Positions 52,301-59,400 of a DNA stretch of 64,000 bases are shown piece by piece. Below the pieces are notes generated by a model, which worked only from the letters and a program-made list of their open reading frames with translations, made no database searches and was not told where the DNA came from. The translations under genes were made by a program, and so were the position numbers. This stretch comes from Plectrocnemia conspersa. Taxonomy: Eukaryota; Arthropoda; Insecta; Trichoptera; Polycentropodidae. The first letter of the stretch is position 1. Each line of letters starts with the position of its first letter. The stretch is from the NCBI GenBank assembly GCA_009617715.1, contig VTFK01000223.1, positions 578,330-642,329 on the forward strand, read 5' to 3'.

Positions 52301-55300
52301 TCACATGCATACTCATTTAGTTTAATTCTCCACAAAAATATAGAAAAGTGCGTTATTCAGTTTGGTTATTGCTAAACGGTGTTTAAATATATTACATGCC
52401 GAAACTGGACATATCACCAAGGTATATAATTAAATAGCACAATATTCAGATTCACACGCCTGTAAATTTGACACAAAACCTATCAATTTAACTCCTTCAG
52501 TGAATTTTTAAATACAATGATGGTTTAATTACTAAACTCGGCATATACTAATAAATTTTGAACGTGAAACTTCATATAGAATTTTATCAAATATTTTCAT
52601 GGACTGTATGATATTTAAATTGCCATTTATAAAGCACTAACCTGGGTTACATATTTTACAGGTACATTTATAAGCTTGTTTACTCTTAAAACCGCACTAG
52701 TATGTAACGAGTTTCCGAATGAGTTTCGTTAGATTACTGTCACTGATATAAAATAATGCGGGTTATTTTATTCAATTTTGTAACTTGACGAATGTGCGAG
52801 CGCAAATTAAAAACAACACAAAAAAAGTTTTAATTGTCCCTTCATAATTTATATGCGAGATTATTCTCTCTCTCTCCATTTCGCACAGAAATCCTGAATT
52901 AACAAAATTCCTCTTGTACAAACACGAACTCAGTCGGAAACTTTCGTTTTGGCGTGTTTAATTTCAGTGCTACGAAATTTAATGTAAAAAGTGTTTCAAT
53001 TAAATTCACGAATCCTTTTATTTATATGTTATTACAGGGTGTGGCATGTACGTCATTATCCGAAACGGGGCAAATATTTCAGTCTATAACTATTTATGTT
53101 AGAAAAAAAATACGAGTGGATTTCAAATTAGCGTATAATTTATTTCATCGTTATGTGTATAATAAATTAGTGTAATAATTATTATGTTAATAATTACGTA
53201 TCACAAATGGTAATAAAAATTATCAAAATACTACTAAAATAAAAATTAACTTTATGAAATCTCAACAGCAAAATAAATTTAATTAACTTTAGCAATTAAT
53301 TGTGTAATAAATATTTTGTTTAAGCAAAATTCATTAAAGCAAAGTCAATCTATAAAAAAATTAGACTAATTAATACAAACTTTGTTGCGAAAATGCCCAA
53401 TTTATACTTTAATATTCTATTTAAACTATACTATATTTGCGTTAACACAGTCAGTTCGAAAGCTATCTATTTCACCATTATTTATAATTGAGAAAAAATT
53501 ACAAATTTAGGTGTATTATAAGCTCTATAGCACACGATACGTATATATGTTATATATAGGTACTCATCATTACTCCGATTGATTGATAAATATAAAAAAT
53601 ATAGTCATTAATATAATTTCTATAAATTTGTTCTAAATATAAATAAGTATATTGAACGTATATCCATATAGTGTGATTTAGAGCAAATTGTAGGGGCGTA
53701 AACCGTAACTTGTCATCTCTTTCTCAATTATGAATAATGATAAAATAAATAGCTCTCGAACTGACTGTGCTAACGCAAATAGAGTATACAAAAATAAAAA
53801 ACAATAAGCTTACATAAAAAAAATAATAAAAAATATAAAGTATTTAATATTGTATTATATATATAAAAATATAAACATTTAAAAAATAATTAATTAAAAT
53901 CAATATTTATTTATAAATTTAAAAAAATGAAATAACACCATATTAACTTCACTGGTTAGCTTAATGAGTAAAAAACAGTAAATTTACAATGAACAAAAAT
54001 ATAATACAGGGTTGGAAATGAGTTTTTGCTCATTTTAAATCACTTCTGAGAGGGTACCGCGCGAAGAAATTAGAAATTTAGTCGTAATGGATCGCTTCAC
54101 GGGGGAACAGCGAGTGTTCTGCGTGAAACAGTAAAGTTCGGCGCCTGTTTCGTGTTTATTACTGATTACAAAGTATGGATCAATTCCCGAGTATTAATTT
54201 AATTAAATCGTGGCTCAGGCAGTTCATATAGATTGGTTAAACGCTAAATAAAAATAAAACCGGGCGGCCACGGAGTAGAAGAAGCGAAGATAATGTTACG
54301 CAAGTAAACAAATCTGTGCAAGATTCGGGCTTGTCAACTCGCAAGCATTCTGCTGTAGTGTTAGCAAGATTAACTTTGCGTCGAATTTTAAACTGGACTT
54401 GAGGCTACACTTATATAAGATCCAATTGGTGTAAGAATGCAAAATCTGACATACATTAAATGTGACTATACCAGTGGCGAAGAAAATGTTTTCTAACAAA
54501 CTAATATTGGGTAAGGGTGTCACAGTCCAGATTTGACATCTCTTGATTTTTTTATGGGGTTATCTCAAAAGTCGTGTCTACTTGAATTAATCAGTCACAA
54601 TAATCCAACTTAAGGTGAAAATTCGTCGAGAGATCCAATATCTGACGTGCTTTGTGTCTTAGTGTTTTAAAACTTAAATGCCAGATTAGAAAAATGCCAG
54701 CTCCTTCTAGCTAACATTATATATATCAATGTATAATACAAGGAGCCGGATAACGACAGTCTTAGGCGAGTCGGTTAGTGCGGACGTCCTGAGTCTAAGA
54801 GACATTAACATAGGACGCGATTGTGATTCTGAAGACGTTCCAAAACCCAAAACTGAAAATCCTCGAGAATAGTTTTATTGTCAACAGTATCCTTTAGTAG
54901 TATGAAAAAATGCTTAGTGATATAAAACTTTCTGTGAAAACTCAGCGAATCGTATCTCATCGCTCCTAAAAGCAAATATCTCATTATAAAGGTATCCTAA
55001 ACAAGAGATAGTATTTGGTTATTCTAGGATTCCATATTATAGATCTCGATTCAAGAATGTAAGTGTTATAAAATACACGAATCATTAAAATAAAAAGCGT
55101 TCCTCATAAAAAAAAACCCGAGTATCTTGGATGATTTTCGTAGATGTCGTTTACGTGCAGAGAGAATCTCGACTTGCTCTTAAAAGTGATTATGAGATCT
55201 AAAAATAAAATAATATAATTTTCTCTAACCTAAGCACTCTTACCGATTCTGTAGGAATAATCTGATTACGAACGGGAGCAAGTTAATGACACACGATGAC

Positions 55301-56479
55301 ACTATTCAACACTAAAGGACAGTTAGTTAACGGTAGCCCATCTCCATAGATGATCTAAATCATTTTGTCTGCAAATGATCGAATGCATCTAAGCAAAAGC
55401 TAATATAGTATTATAAAAATCTGCATACAGAAGATAAATTAAATTTGGAACTGCGGTATTTGTCATTATTAAATAACGTATAGAGCAGAGCGCTCAGGAT
55501 GAACCCTTGAGGAACCTCCCAAGGAGTGAAATACTCTTTCGATAATCGGCCGCCATAGAGTACAACTTGTCTTCGATCTCTCAAATAATTCAAGAATAAC
55601 CTTGGCGAAGGATTTTTCTCAATCAATTTTGACGCTAGACAGAAGGTTAGTGACAGTGGAACTGGCAGTACGAAACCCATGATGCTGGTACAACAAAACT
55701 TGCCGAAAGGGATTGAAGACGTATGTACAATATATTGCAGATAATAAATGATTAACTCGATATTTATACAAATTCTCTAATTTTGAGCTGATTTTATAAT
55801 ATATTATATTTATTCTATATTAATTTATTTATAGACCATATGTAAAACTTAGGATCTTTATAAACCGATAAAAGTAGGACAGGTCATTTTTAAACATCAG
55901 TGATACAAAAATATGTTTTATCGAGATTAGGTTAATAAGAATGAGATATATAAATTAGATCAACCGCAAAACCTTTTAGAGTCGTCTTACAAAAGAAAAT
56001 GCTTTTCGCCTATTATGCCATATAATGCGGTTAGTGCGACTGTCGCAAATTTTTACAGCTTCCAAAGACATCTATAGCGAAGACTTTCAACATAGAAGCT
56101 TTTATGCACTCCAAATGTAGTTTAGTCGAAGTAGCAACCGCAGGCCAGATCTAGTTGATATAATTATTGAACGTCCGTTATACAGACGCCTCGCTCCGGG
56201 AATCTACCCTTGATAGAATTTCATTTTGCAAATACGTAACGGAGTTTACCGAAAAATAAAAAGGGTTTTTGCGGGCGAAAATAACTAATTTATTATTCCA
56301 TCTTCATTTGCGGCCGGTCTTAATCAGAGAAAGGTTTCGCAAAGATTGAATCCTTTACTTATTCAGACTGACCTTCACGCACGAGTGTAGCGGTACCACT
56401 CCTTGGTCCTGGGCGCACACGTCCAGCCAGTAGTGGTCCTTGGTTTCCGAGTCCAGGATGGCCAGAGTCCTCAGCTGAC
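19209..56479 (-). CDS. kug: Fat-like (kugelei/Fat2-type) atypical cadherin, copy B; 5' part beyond window
   Basis: Paralogue of copy A with the same order: cadherin repeats (about 24 in the window), EGF-EGF-LamG-EGF x4, transmembrane helix, tail ending DTQV. Exons from 5' to 3': 56373-56479, 43948-44152, 35158-35360, 34976-35089, 34751-34903, 34463-34676, 34197-34336, 33887-34122, 33585-33829, 33339-33525, 31761-31989, 30439-31702, 30146-30370, optional 30042-30065, 28471-28707, 28205-28405, 27937-28131, 27565-27771, 27190-27498, 26977-27121, 26750-26911, 26068-26688, 25647-25883, 22703-25486, 22377-22629, 22126-22311, 21908-22066, 21447-21622, 21282-21381, 20980-21212, 20761-20914, 20571-20696, 20203-20484, 19946-20135, 19209-19357. 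Two one-base insertions (near 27600 and 23316) break the frame; otherwise all exons are open and motif-conserved. Drosophila Kugelei has 34 repeats (family knowledge), so roughly nine N-terminal repeats should lie to the right. Confidence 0.93.
19946..20135 (-). CDS. copy B exon: cytoplasmic tail
   Basis: [37 protein letters not shown] to ITMLG. Phase 1 in and out. Confidence 0.9.
20203..20484 (-). CDS. copy B exon: cytoplasmic tail with GYHWDCSDW
   Basis: [26 protein letters not shown], Ser-rich stretch, to NQDEIQTG. Continuous where copy A has its 13133-13205 intron. Confidence 0.9.
20571..20696 (-). CDS. copy B exon: cytoplasmic tail
   Basis: [14 protein letters not shown] to [19 protein letters not shown], donor GTGAAG. 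The upstream 64-bp intron is B-specific. Confidence 0.9.
20761..20914 (-). CDS. copy B exon: cytoplasmic tail
   Basis: [12 protein letters not shown] to LRNYGSAG. Shares SKLSN and the YGSAG block with copy A. Confidence 0.9.
20980..21212 (-). CDS. copy B exon: transmembrane helix
   Basis: [15 protein letters not shown], then the hydrophobic segment [20 protein letters not shown], then CYKKQQ stop-transfer. Phase 0 out (IMK). Confidence 0.92.
21282..21381 (-). CDS. copy B exon: calcium-binding EGF6
   Basis: [20 protein letters not shown] to CPPDKTG; ends at a phase 1 intron not found in copy A. Confidence 0.92.
21447..21622 (-). CDS. copy B exon: EGF4 end and EGF5
   Basis: [39 protein letters not shown] to SHCE. 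Phase 0 out. Confidence 0.92.
21908..22066 (-). CDS. copy B exon: EGF3 and EGF4
   Basis: [41 protein letters not shown] to STEG. Cysteine spacing of EGF. Confidence 0.92.
22126..22311 (-). CDS. copy B exon: LamG end, EGF3 start
   Basis: [18 protein letters not shown] to GSFPCLNG. Phase 1 in and out. Confidence 0.92.
22377..22629 (-). CDS. copy B exon: LamG middle
   Basis: [18 protein letters not shown] to EHPAILG. The upstream 73-bp intron splits LamG and is absent in copy A. Confidence 0.92.
22703..25486 (-). CDS. copy B exon: cadherin repeats, two EGF modules, start of LamG (one-base insertion)
   Basis: [13 protein letters not shown], linkers [32 protein letters not shown] and EESQYPP, then the [13 protein letters not shown] segment, EGF1 [15 protein letters not shown]2 and LamG to NILE. 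2784 nt, one more than the flanking phases allow. The frame breaks at KQSSQG (about 23316) and resumes as [14 protein letters not shown]. Confidence 0.9.
23316..23318 (-). other. single-base coding frameshift in copy B (largest exon)
   Basis: In gene direction CAAGGG: one G too many. Removing it aligns [12 protein letters not shown] with copy [13 protein letters not shown]. It lies in the juxta-repeat segment before EGF1, so the uncorrected reading would lose the membrane anchor. Confidence 0.85.
25647..25883 (-). CDS. copy B exon: cadherin repeat
   Basis: [32 protein letters not shown] to VLDIN. Open throughout, phase 1 in and out. Its upstream intron (25884-26067) is absent from copy A. 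Confidence 0.9.
26068..26688 (-). CDS. copy B exon: two to three cadherin repeats
   Basis: [19 protein letters not shown], linkers IDENDNAP and KDYNDCPP, to EDASPG. Continuous across the site where copy A has its 7008-7078 intron. Confidence 0.92.
26750..26911 (-). CDS. copy B exon: cadherin repeat
   Basis: [17 protein letters not shown] to VLENSPQG, with a degenerate linker SVVDEVP. It is followed by a 61-bp intron that copy A lacks. Confidence 0.9.
26977..27121 (-). CDS. copy B exon: cadherin repeat
   Basis: [19 protein letters not shown] to DDSSTL. Acceptor TTTAAG is pyrimidine-poor but phase 0 matches copy A. Confidence 0.87.
27190..27498 (-). CDS. copy B exon: cadherin repeat
   Basis: [23 protein letters not shown], linker GDENDNTP, to SPFII before GTATGT. 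Phase 0 in and out, 309 nt. Confidence 0.9.
27565..27771 (-). CDS. copy B exon: cadherin repeat with one-base insertion
   Basis: [16 protein letters not shown] to HSIQEVE, then the frame ends at a stop; [12 protein letters not shown] continues in another frame. 207 nt against 206 in copy A, and phase 1-in to phase 0-out requires 206. Confidence 0.88.
27599..27602 (-). other. single-base coding frameshift in copy B (exon 27565-27771)
   Basis: The copy A residues [12 protein letters not shown] correspond to QEVEC plus a shifted MENKPPG here. One extra base, most simply in the TT pair 27600-27601. Confidence 0.85.
27937..28131 (-). CDS. copy B exon: cadherin repeat
   Basis: [13 protein letters not shown] to SINQTNG. 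Phase 1 in and out; about 35% GC by hand count. Confidence 0.92.
28205..28405 (-). CDS. copy B exon: cadherin repeat
   Basis: [11 protein letters not shown] to AHVWVN, with LDRE. Phase 1 in and out. Confidence 0.92.
28471..28707 (-). CDS. copy B exon: cadherin repeat, C half
   Basis: [14 protein letters not shown], linker EDINDNPP, to DAHDNDTG. 237 nt, phase 1 in and out. Confidence 0.92.
28708..30041 (-). other. copy B intron (1334 bp) with GC-rich islands
   Basis: Two patches stand out from the AT-rich background: 28830-29130 (many CpG; TGACGTCA-like motifs) and 29340-29830, which has a 118-codon + strand open stretch without recognisable domains. Old transposon or LTR sequence is likely; neither patch is assigned. 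Confidence 0.55.
30042..30065 (-). CDS. copy B 24-nt microexon, probably alternatively spliced
   Basis: Acceptor AATCAG with TACTAAC branch-point match about 30 nt upstream, donor GTAAGT. Phase 1 both sides. Inclusion replaces the Gly of FNTG with ASDSKNGPC. Same position, length and phase as copy A 2337-2360; seven of nine residues agree. Confidence 0.78.
30146..30370 (-). CDS. copy B exon: cadherin repeat, N half
   Basis: [20 protein letters not shown] to FILDFNTG. 225 nt, phase 1 in and out, as in copy A. Confidence 0.92.
30439..31702 (-). CDS. copy B exon: about four cadherin repeats
   Basis: [21 protein letters not shown] to GAYDG. Linkers [16 protein letters not shown], degenerate DDFEDSNL and MDVNDNCP. 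Its second half aligns with copy A 1-909 ([38 protein letters not shown]). Confidence 0.93.
31761..31989 (-). CDS. copy B exon: cadherin repeat
   Basis: [17 protein letters not shown] to AATNM, with LDYE and DINPSTG motifs. Phase 2 in, phase 0 out. Confidence 0.9.
31990..33338 (-). other. copy B intron (1349 bp) with transposase relic
   Basis: AT-rich except for a mariner/Tc1-like relic at about 32410-32710. Nothing else recognised. Confidence 0.65.
32410..32710 (-). mobile_element. mariner-like transposase C-terminal relic
   Basis: In minus direction it reads [20 protein letters not shown] and ends [10 protein letters not shown], close to the usual LExNIRRVIADI ... HxxEIIF end of one animal mariner-like transposase group. 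A TAGAGATATAGAACTTT stretch just beyond the end resembles a decayed inverted repeat. The catalytic domain is broken by stops or missing. Confidence 0.7.
33339..33525 (-). CDS. copy B exon: cadherin repeat
   Basis: [15 protein letters not shown] to AENAKPR (degenerate linker). Phase 1 in, phase 2 out. Confidence 0.88.
33585..33829 (-). CDS. copy B exon: cadherin repeat
   Basis: [17 protein letters not shown], linker YDHNDHSP, to SISSG before a GTGTGT donor. Phase 2 in, phase 1 out. Confidence 0.88.
33887..34122 (-). CDS. copy B exon: cadherin repeat
   Basis: [20 protein letters not shown] to TIKEPLDR, with a degenerate linker. Phase 0 in, phase 2 out (Arg split across the junction). Confidence 0.9.
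34197..34336 (-). CDS. copy B exon: cadherin repeat
   Basis: [17 protein letters not shown] to [13 protein letters not shown]. Phase 1 in, phase 0 out. Confidence 0.88.
34463..34676 (-). CDS. copy B exon: cadherin repeat
   Basis: [20 protein letters not shown], degenerate linker [23 protein letters not shown]. Phase 0 in, phase 1 out. Confidence 0.88.
34751..34903 (-). CDS. copy B exon: cadherin repeat
   Basis: [17 protein letters not shown] to SFHELH. Phase 0 in and out. Confidence 0.88.
34976..35089 (-). CDS. copy B exon: cadherin repeat with acidic insert
   Basis: [20 protein letters not shown] to GIPLFR. A short charged stretch within a repeat, phase 0 on both sides, open and spliced in frame with its neighbours. 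Confidence 0.82.
35158..35360 (-). CDS. copy B exon: cadherin repeat
   Basis: [19 protein letters not shown], linker DVNDNAP, to GRAPTQ. Phase 1 in, phase 0 out. About 47% GC. Confidence 0.9.
35361..37174 (-). other. copy B giant intron, AT-rich part
   Basis: Very AT-rich, many homopolymer runs, no open frame or recognisable element seen. Confidence 0.6.
37175..38381 (+). mobile_element. mariner element with both inverted repeats (DD34D type), transposase broken
   Basis: 1207 bp. Left end GGAGGAGCGAAAAGTAATCA and right end complementary to GGTGGACCGAAAAGTAATCA, flanked by TA on both sides (37173-37174, 38382-38383). A decayed transposase starts [15 protein letters not shown] at 37336 and ends at 38211. 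Visible motifs are [20 protein letters not shown] and [14 protein letters not shown]. Several stops and frameshifts make it inactive. It lies antisense to the host cadherin. Confidence 0.92.
38384..40900 (-). other. copy B giant intron with GC-richer island 38.95-39.5 kb
   Basis: Between AT-rich arms, 38950-39500 is much richer in GC and CpG, without a long open frame or inverted ends. It could be regulatory DNA or an unrecognised repeat. A GGAA tetranucleotide run lies near 40415. Confidence 0.5.
40900..42650 (+). mobile_element. jockey-like non-LTR retrotransposon relic
   Basis: Broken reverse-transcriptase reading: FNTCLSF, FGF-box region, a VEKAFD-type stretch then [20 protein letters not shown], a QAGVPQG-type stretch, and [11 protein letters not shown] (catalytic YADD). 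Later [16 protein letters not shown] and a [14 protein letters not shown] end. Many stops. The 5' limit is vague. Confidence 0.82.
40937..40981. repeat. short imperfect inverted repeat
   Basis: AAGAGTTAAAACAAA at 40937 is the exact reverse complement of TTTGTTTTAACTCTT ending 40981. No known role. Confidence 0.6.
42660..43947 (-). other. copy B giant intron, remaining 3' part
   Basis: AT-rich. A GGCTCGAAC stretch near 43112 is reminiscent of a tRNA T-loop, but no cloverleaf forms. Nothing else recognised. Confidence 0.5.
43948..44152 (-). CDS. copy B exon: cadherin linker and repeat start
   Basis: [14 protein letters not shown] to HINSSTG, phase 0 in, phase 1 out, donor GTGAAT. About 55% GC by hand count. 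It lies alone between introns of 8.6 and 12.2 kb and joins as [14 protein letters not shown]. Confidence 0.88.
44153..45369 (-). other. copy B second giant intron, left part
   Basis: AT-rich with no recognised element or reading frame beyond noise. Confidence 0.55.
45412..46436 (+). mobile_element. Tigger/pogo element, 1025 bp, internally degraded, nested in the hAT relic
   Basis: Ends CAGGCGGCTCTCGACTTTCG and, reversed, CAGGCGGCCCTCGACTTTCG, with TA at 45410-45411 and 46437-46438. Pogo-type transposase fragments: [20 protein letters not shown] (about 45890), [14 protein letters not shown] (first catalytic Asp, about 46037), and the tail [20 protein letters not shown]. The core catalytic region is deleted. 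Confidence 0.9.
45525..45580. repeat. perfect 26-bp inverted repeat with 4-nt loop inside the Tigger
   Basis: Arms 45525-45550 and 45555-45580 are exact reverse complements around CTAT. A second small hairpin (CGTTCTG/CAGAACG, 45501-45518) lies just upstream. Confidence 0.92.
47770..49857 (-). other. copy B second giant intron, middle part
   Basis: Mostly AT-rich; GC-richer stretch 48000-48270 and CA/CG-rich 48930-48960. No element ends or coding similarity recognised. Confidence 0.5.
49858..50728. mobile_element. Tc1/mariner-type MITE, 871 bp, 44-bp inverted ends
   Basis: Left GAGTGCGCTCGGGATAAGG... and right (reversed) GAATACGCTCGGGATAAAG...; 39 of 44 end positions match and all five differences are transitions. 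TA flanks at 49856-49857 and 50729-50730. No transposase inside. Confidence 0.85.
50403..50507. mobile_element. piggyBac-type MITE, 105 bp, nested
   Basis: CCCAGATATGCCCA at the left and its near reverse complement TGGGCAAATCTGGG at the right, flanked by TTAA (50399-50402 and 50508-50511), the piggyBac target. It sits inside the 871-bp element. Confidence 0.85.
50731..53426 (-). other. copy B second giant intron, part between MITEs
   Basis: AT-rich apart from 51480-51880, where overlapping open frames of 120 and 77 codons on opposite strands show no recognisable domain and look like composition effects. Confidence 0.5.
53427..53788. mobile_element. 362-bp MITE with ~69-bp terminal inverted repeats
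   Basis: Left end TATACTATATTTGCGTTA and right end (reversed) TATACTCTATTTGCGTTA; about 62 of 69 positions agree, running to ATAATTGAGAAA. TA at both outer edges suggests a Tc1/mariner-type duplication. No coding. Confidence 0.83.
54070..54730 (+). mobile_element. mariner-like transposase relic
   Basis: Across frames: ERVFCVKQ (N-terminal HTH), [72 protein letters not shown] and IRREIQYLT. The order fits a whole mariner-like transposase with the catalytic middle deleted. No inverted ends were found. Confidence 0.75.
54769..54845 (+). repeat. possible tRNA-derived SINE head
   Basis: GGCGAGTCGGTTAGTGCGGA resembles a tRNA D-arm with A box, followed by an anticodon-arm-like stretch; a degenerate B-box-like GCGATTGTGATTCTG follows. 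It does not fold as a functional tRNA. Confidence 0.3.
55220..55720 (-). mobile_element. non-LTR retrotransposon reverse-transcriptase relic
   Basis: Minus strand: [35 protein letters not shown] (from VPQGSxLGPLLF), then a YAD remnant and [13 protein letters not shown] plus LSFSVE, the usual run after YADD in jockey/R1-type enzymes. Stops interrupt it. Confidence 0.78.
55721..56372 (-). other. copy B intron next to exon 56373-56479
   Basis: AT-rich left half; 56020-56280 is GC-richer without recognisable content. Confidence 0.5.
56373..56479 (-). CDS. copy B exon: cadherin repeat part (most 5' exon in window)
   Basis: [20 protein letters not shown] to LHSCVK. Acceptor TTTCAG and donor GTCAGT; phase 1 in, phase 0 out. 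GC is about 61% by hand count, far above its surroundings. It joins to [11 protein letters not shown] of the next exon. Confidence 0.85.
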
Positions 56480-59400
56480 CTGAAAGTGGGAAACAAGCAC
56501 ATGTAGTACACGACATTGGCACGTACAAGTTTAATCTGTTCTTAATCGAGTTGTGTCTGTTCGGCTCGGTCGACATGTTTACACATGTCAGGTTTGATAT
56601 TTGTCTAGGTTAACAGACTAGGGATGCGGCCTGGATTAAATGGAGCGGCGGGGGAATACAGGAATACCATATGAATTATAAATCAAAATGTATATATGTA
56701 AATTTCAATAAATATAATAATTACAAATATTGATTTGATACTATGTAAATTGAAAGCATAATGTTTGCTTAGGTGAAAACTGTTATATATAAATTTGAAA
56801 AAATAAAATATGTTTTACTTTCAAGATAACAACGTAAACAGAAAACGAATGAATGTTACTTTTGTTATTATTAATATTTTGAATAATTTGGGGCCAATAT
56901 TGTATTTTATTTATATGAAAGCGTAAGCTTTATTAAACACTACATGACGTAAACCAAGTTAATGACTATAAACATGATATTAAGGAAATGTAAAAATGTT
57001 TATATTAAATAATTTTAATAACATATTTTATGTGTGTACAAGAAAAAGCAAGGCATTTAAAAGAAAAAAACAAGGGTTTTTTTTTGTGTATTCGTTCATA
57101 AATTTGTATTCGTAATAATAAAAATAATCAGAATATATGCATGAATATTTTAAGTTTTTGATTATCGTTAAAAATAGTTTAATGTGAAAGTTACTAGGTG
57201 AAAAAAAAATTTCATTTGTTTTTATTATATTTATAAAGCACAGATGTGTATAAGTAATATTTCTCATTATACGAGAAATGAATTATTATGCGCTTGCAAG
57301 AAACTAGGTTCGAATCTGTATTGAAAATCACAAGCCGTAAGTTATCCTCTAGAAGTCTAGATACGTCACACGTCATTCTCATCGCGTGTTGATTGTCCGA
57401 CAGAGACTGAGAAAGTACGCGATCTGCGTCGCGTCGCTAGGCACCCCTTCTGAACACTATTGGGGCTGTCTCCTGTTCCCCTACTGTCGATACAATTTTT
57501 ATTCACTATTTTACTAATGCTTGATTCTTACTGAATGCTTTATATTTTTGTCAAATAAGTTTATTTGAATTTTGTGATCCAAAAAAAGTTTCTTGTTCAA
57601 ACGACTAAAAAGTCACTACCATTACGGCCGATGTATACTCATAAATGAAGCGGTAATGATGGGTTACTTTAAAATCTGAAGTAAGTTTCATTCTTTCAAG
57701 ATAATTAAAGACACTCTTGGGAAAACTTTGTGTTTTGTTTTAAGAAATTTTACCTAACTCTTCATATTCTTCCGACATTTCTCTAATCGATCATCATCTT
57801 TTTGGCACTTAATAATCACATAAGAGGTTAATAGATTTTGCCCTCTCAAGATACATCGTTTTATAAAATGGAAAGAGTCATATGTTTTTATTTGGTAATT
57901 TTTAATGTAAGAAAATTGTATTATATGTAAACTTATTTTAAAATTAATTAAATAAATTAAATATGTATTTAATTGACTGAAACAATATTATTTTTAAGAA
58001 ATAAATATATTTTCTATCTAGCTGTATTAAGAATAAAAAAGGTGTTTTTTTTTGTGCTAAATATGTATATCAAATTAAAAAATATTAAATAAATAAATAA
58101 TAAACCATAATGTAAACTTTCGATTATATGATGTGTTTTTATTCGATAATATATAATACTAGATCCTCGTATTATGAATCCAATCATTGTACGCCAAGAG
58201 GTGGTATTTATATAAAATGTAGTGAAAAAGCTAATAGAAAATCTGTTTGGTTTCAACACTGTTTCGAATGACACAATAAAGACTTTGATCAACATTAAAA
58301 TCTGTTTGATAGCGTAATAAATGACGTTGAAAATATAAATACAGAAAAAGACAAACAAAGGAGATGATAGCATAATGAAATTAAAGTCTTGGCTTCCGGC
58401 TTAGGAAAACATCCGTTCAGCAAAACCACTGAAAAAATCACGGAATAATTTACGAACACAAAAATAATAAATGAAGAGGTCACAAGTGAAACAAATTGTG
58501 CATTGATGTGTGTAATGCTGGAAAATTGAACTTTTTAATAATTGTATAATATATACACTTAGAAAAAAACTGTATAAAAAAGGAAATAATCTATCAGATA
58601 TGTTTTTAATATAAGATAAATATAAATTAGGTTTAGCATGATTGCTTGAATCAGCAAAGCTTTATAAAAACTAGCAAAATTATTTAAAAAAAAGTGCTTT
58701 TGCACAGATCTTAATAAATATTTATTTATGCTTCATTAAAGAACTTAAAAATTTCTCAAGTACTTATATTCAAGAGTGCATATAAAAAACTTAATAGATT
58801 GCATCTGATTATATATCTCAACATAAGGATGTATTTTATGTAATAGTACAAGAAAAACTATGAATATATGTATGGTTTTATCGGAAGCTTTTTAGCATTT
58901 AAAATTAAAATATTATTTGATTTATTAAAAAATGTATTAAATGTTACTAAAATTAATTTAATGTATATTTCTGGGAAATTACATTTGGGATTTTTTAAAA
59001 TGTGCTTTTTTATTATAAGATTTAATCGATGGAGATTAACATTATAAAATTCAATCGAAGTAGGCATTTTAACAAATATGTTTTATTTCTATTGGACGCA
59101 TTAGTTAATATTTTTCGCTATTAATTTATAATATTATTTAAATAAGTAAGCTCATCGATAACCCATTTATATTTATATTTTATAGAATAAAAATTCTCAT
59201 ACAGTACCACGAAATATATATTGAAAAATTATAACAAGTGTCTGATGTATTAACTGCTAGATATACTTTATCGTCGATTTTCGTTATAGAGTGATCCTGG
59301 CAAACTTAAAACATACATTGTAATACTTCGTTTTAAATTGCTTAAAAGTTTGTGTAAAGAAGGTTCAAAAGTCGCAATAAATCCTTATATTAGATTTTCA

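Noticed and set aside
55411..55680. 89-codon minus-strand open frame as a gene
   Set aside because: It is a fragment of a non-LTR reverse transcriptase, annotated as a relic.
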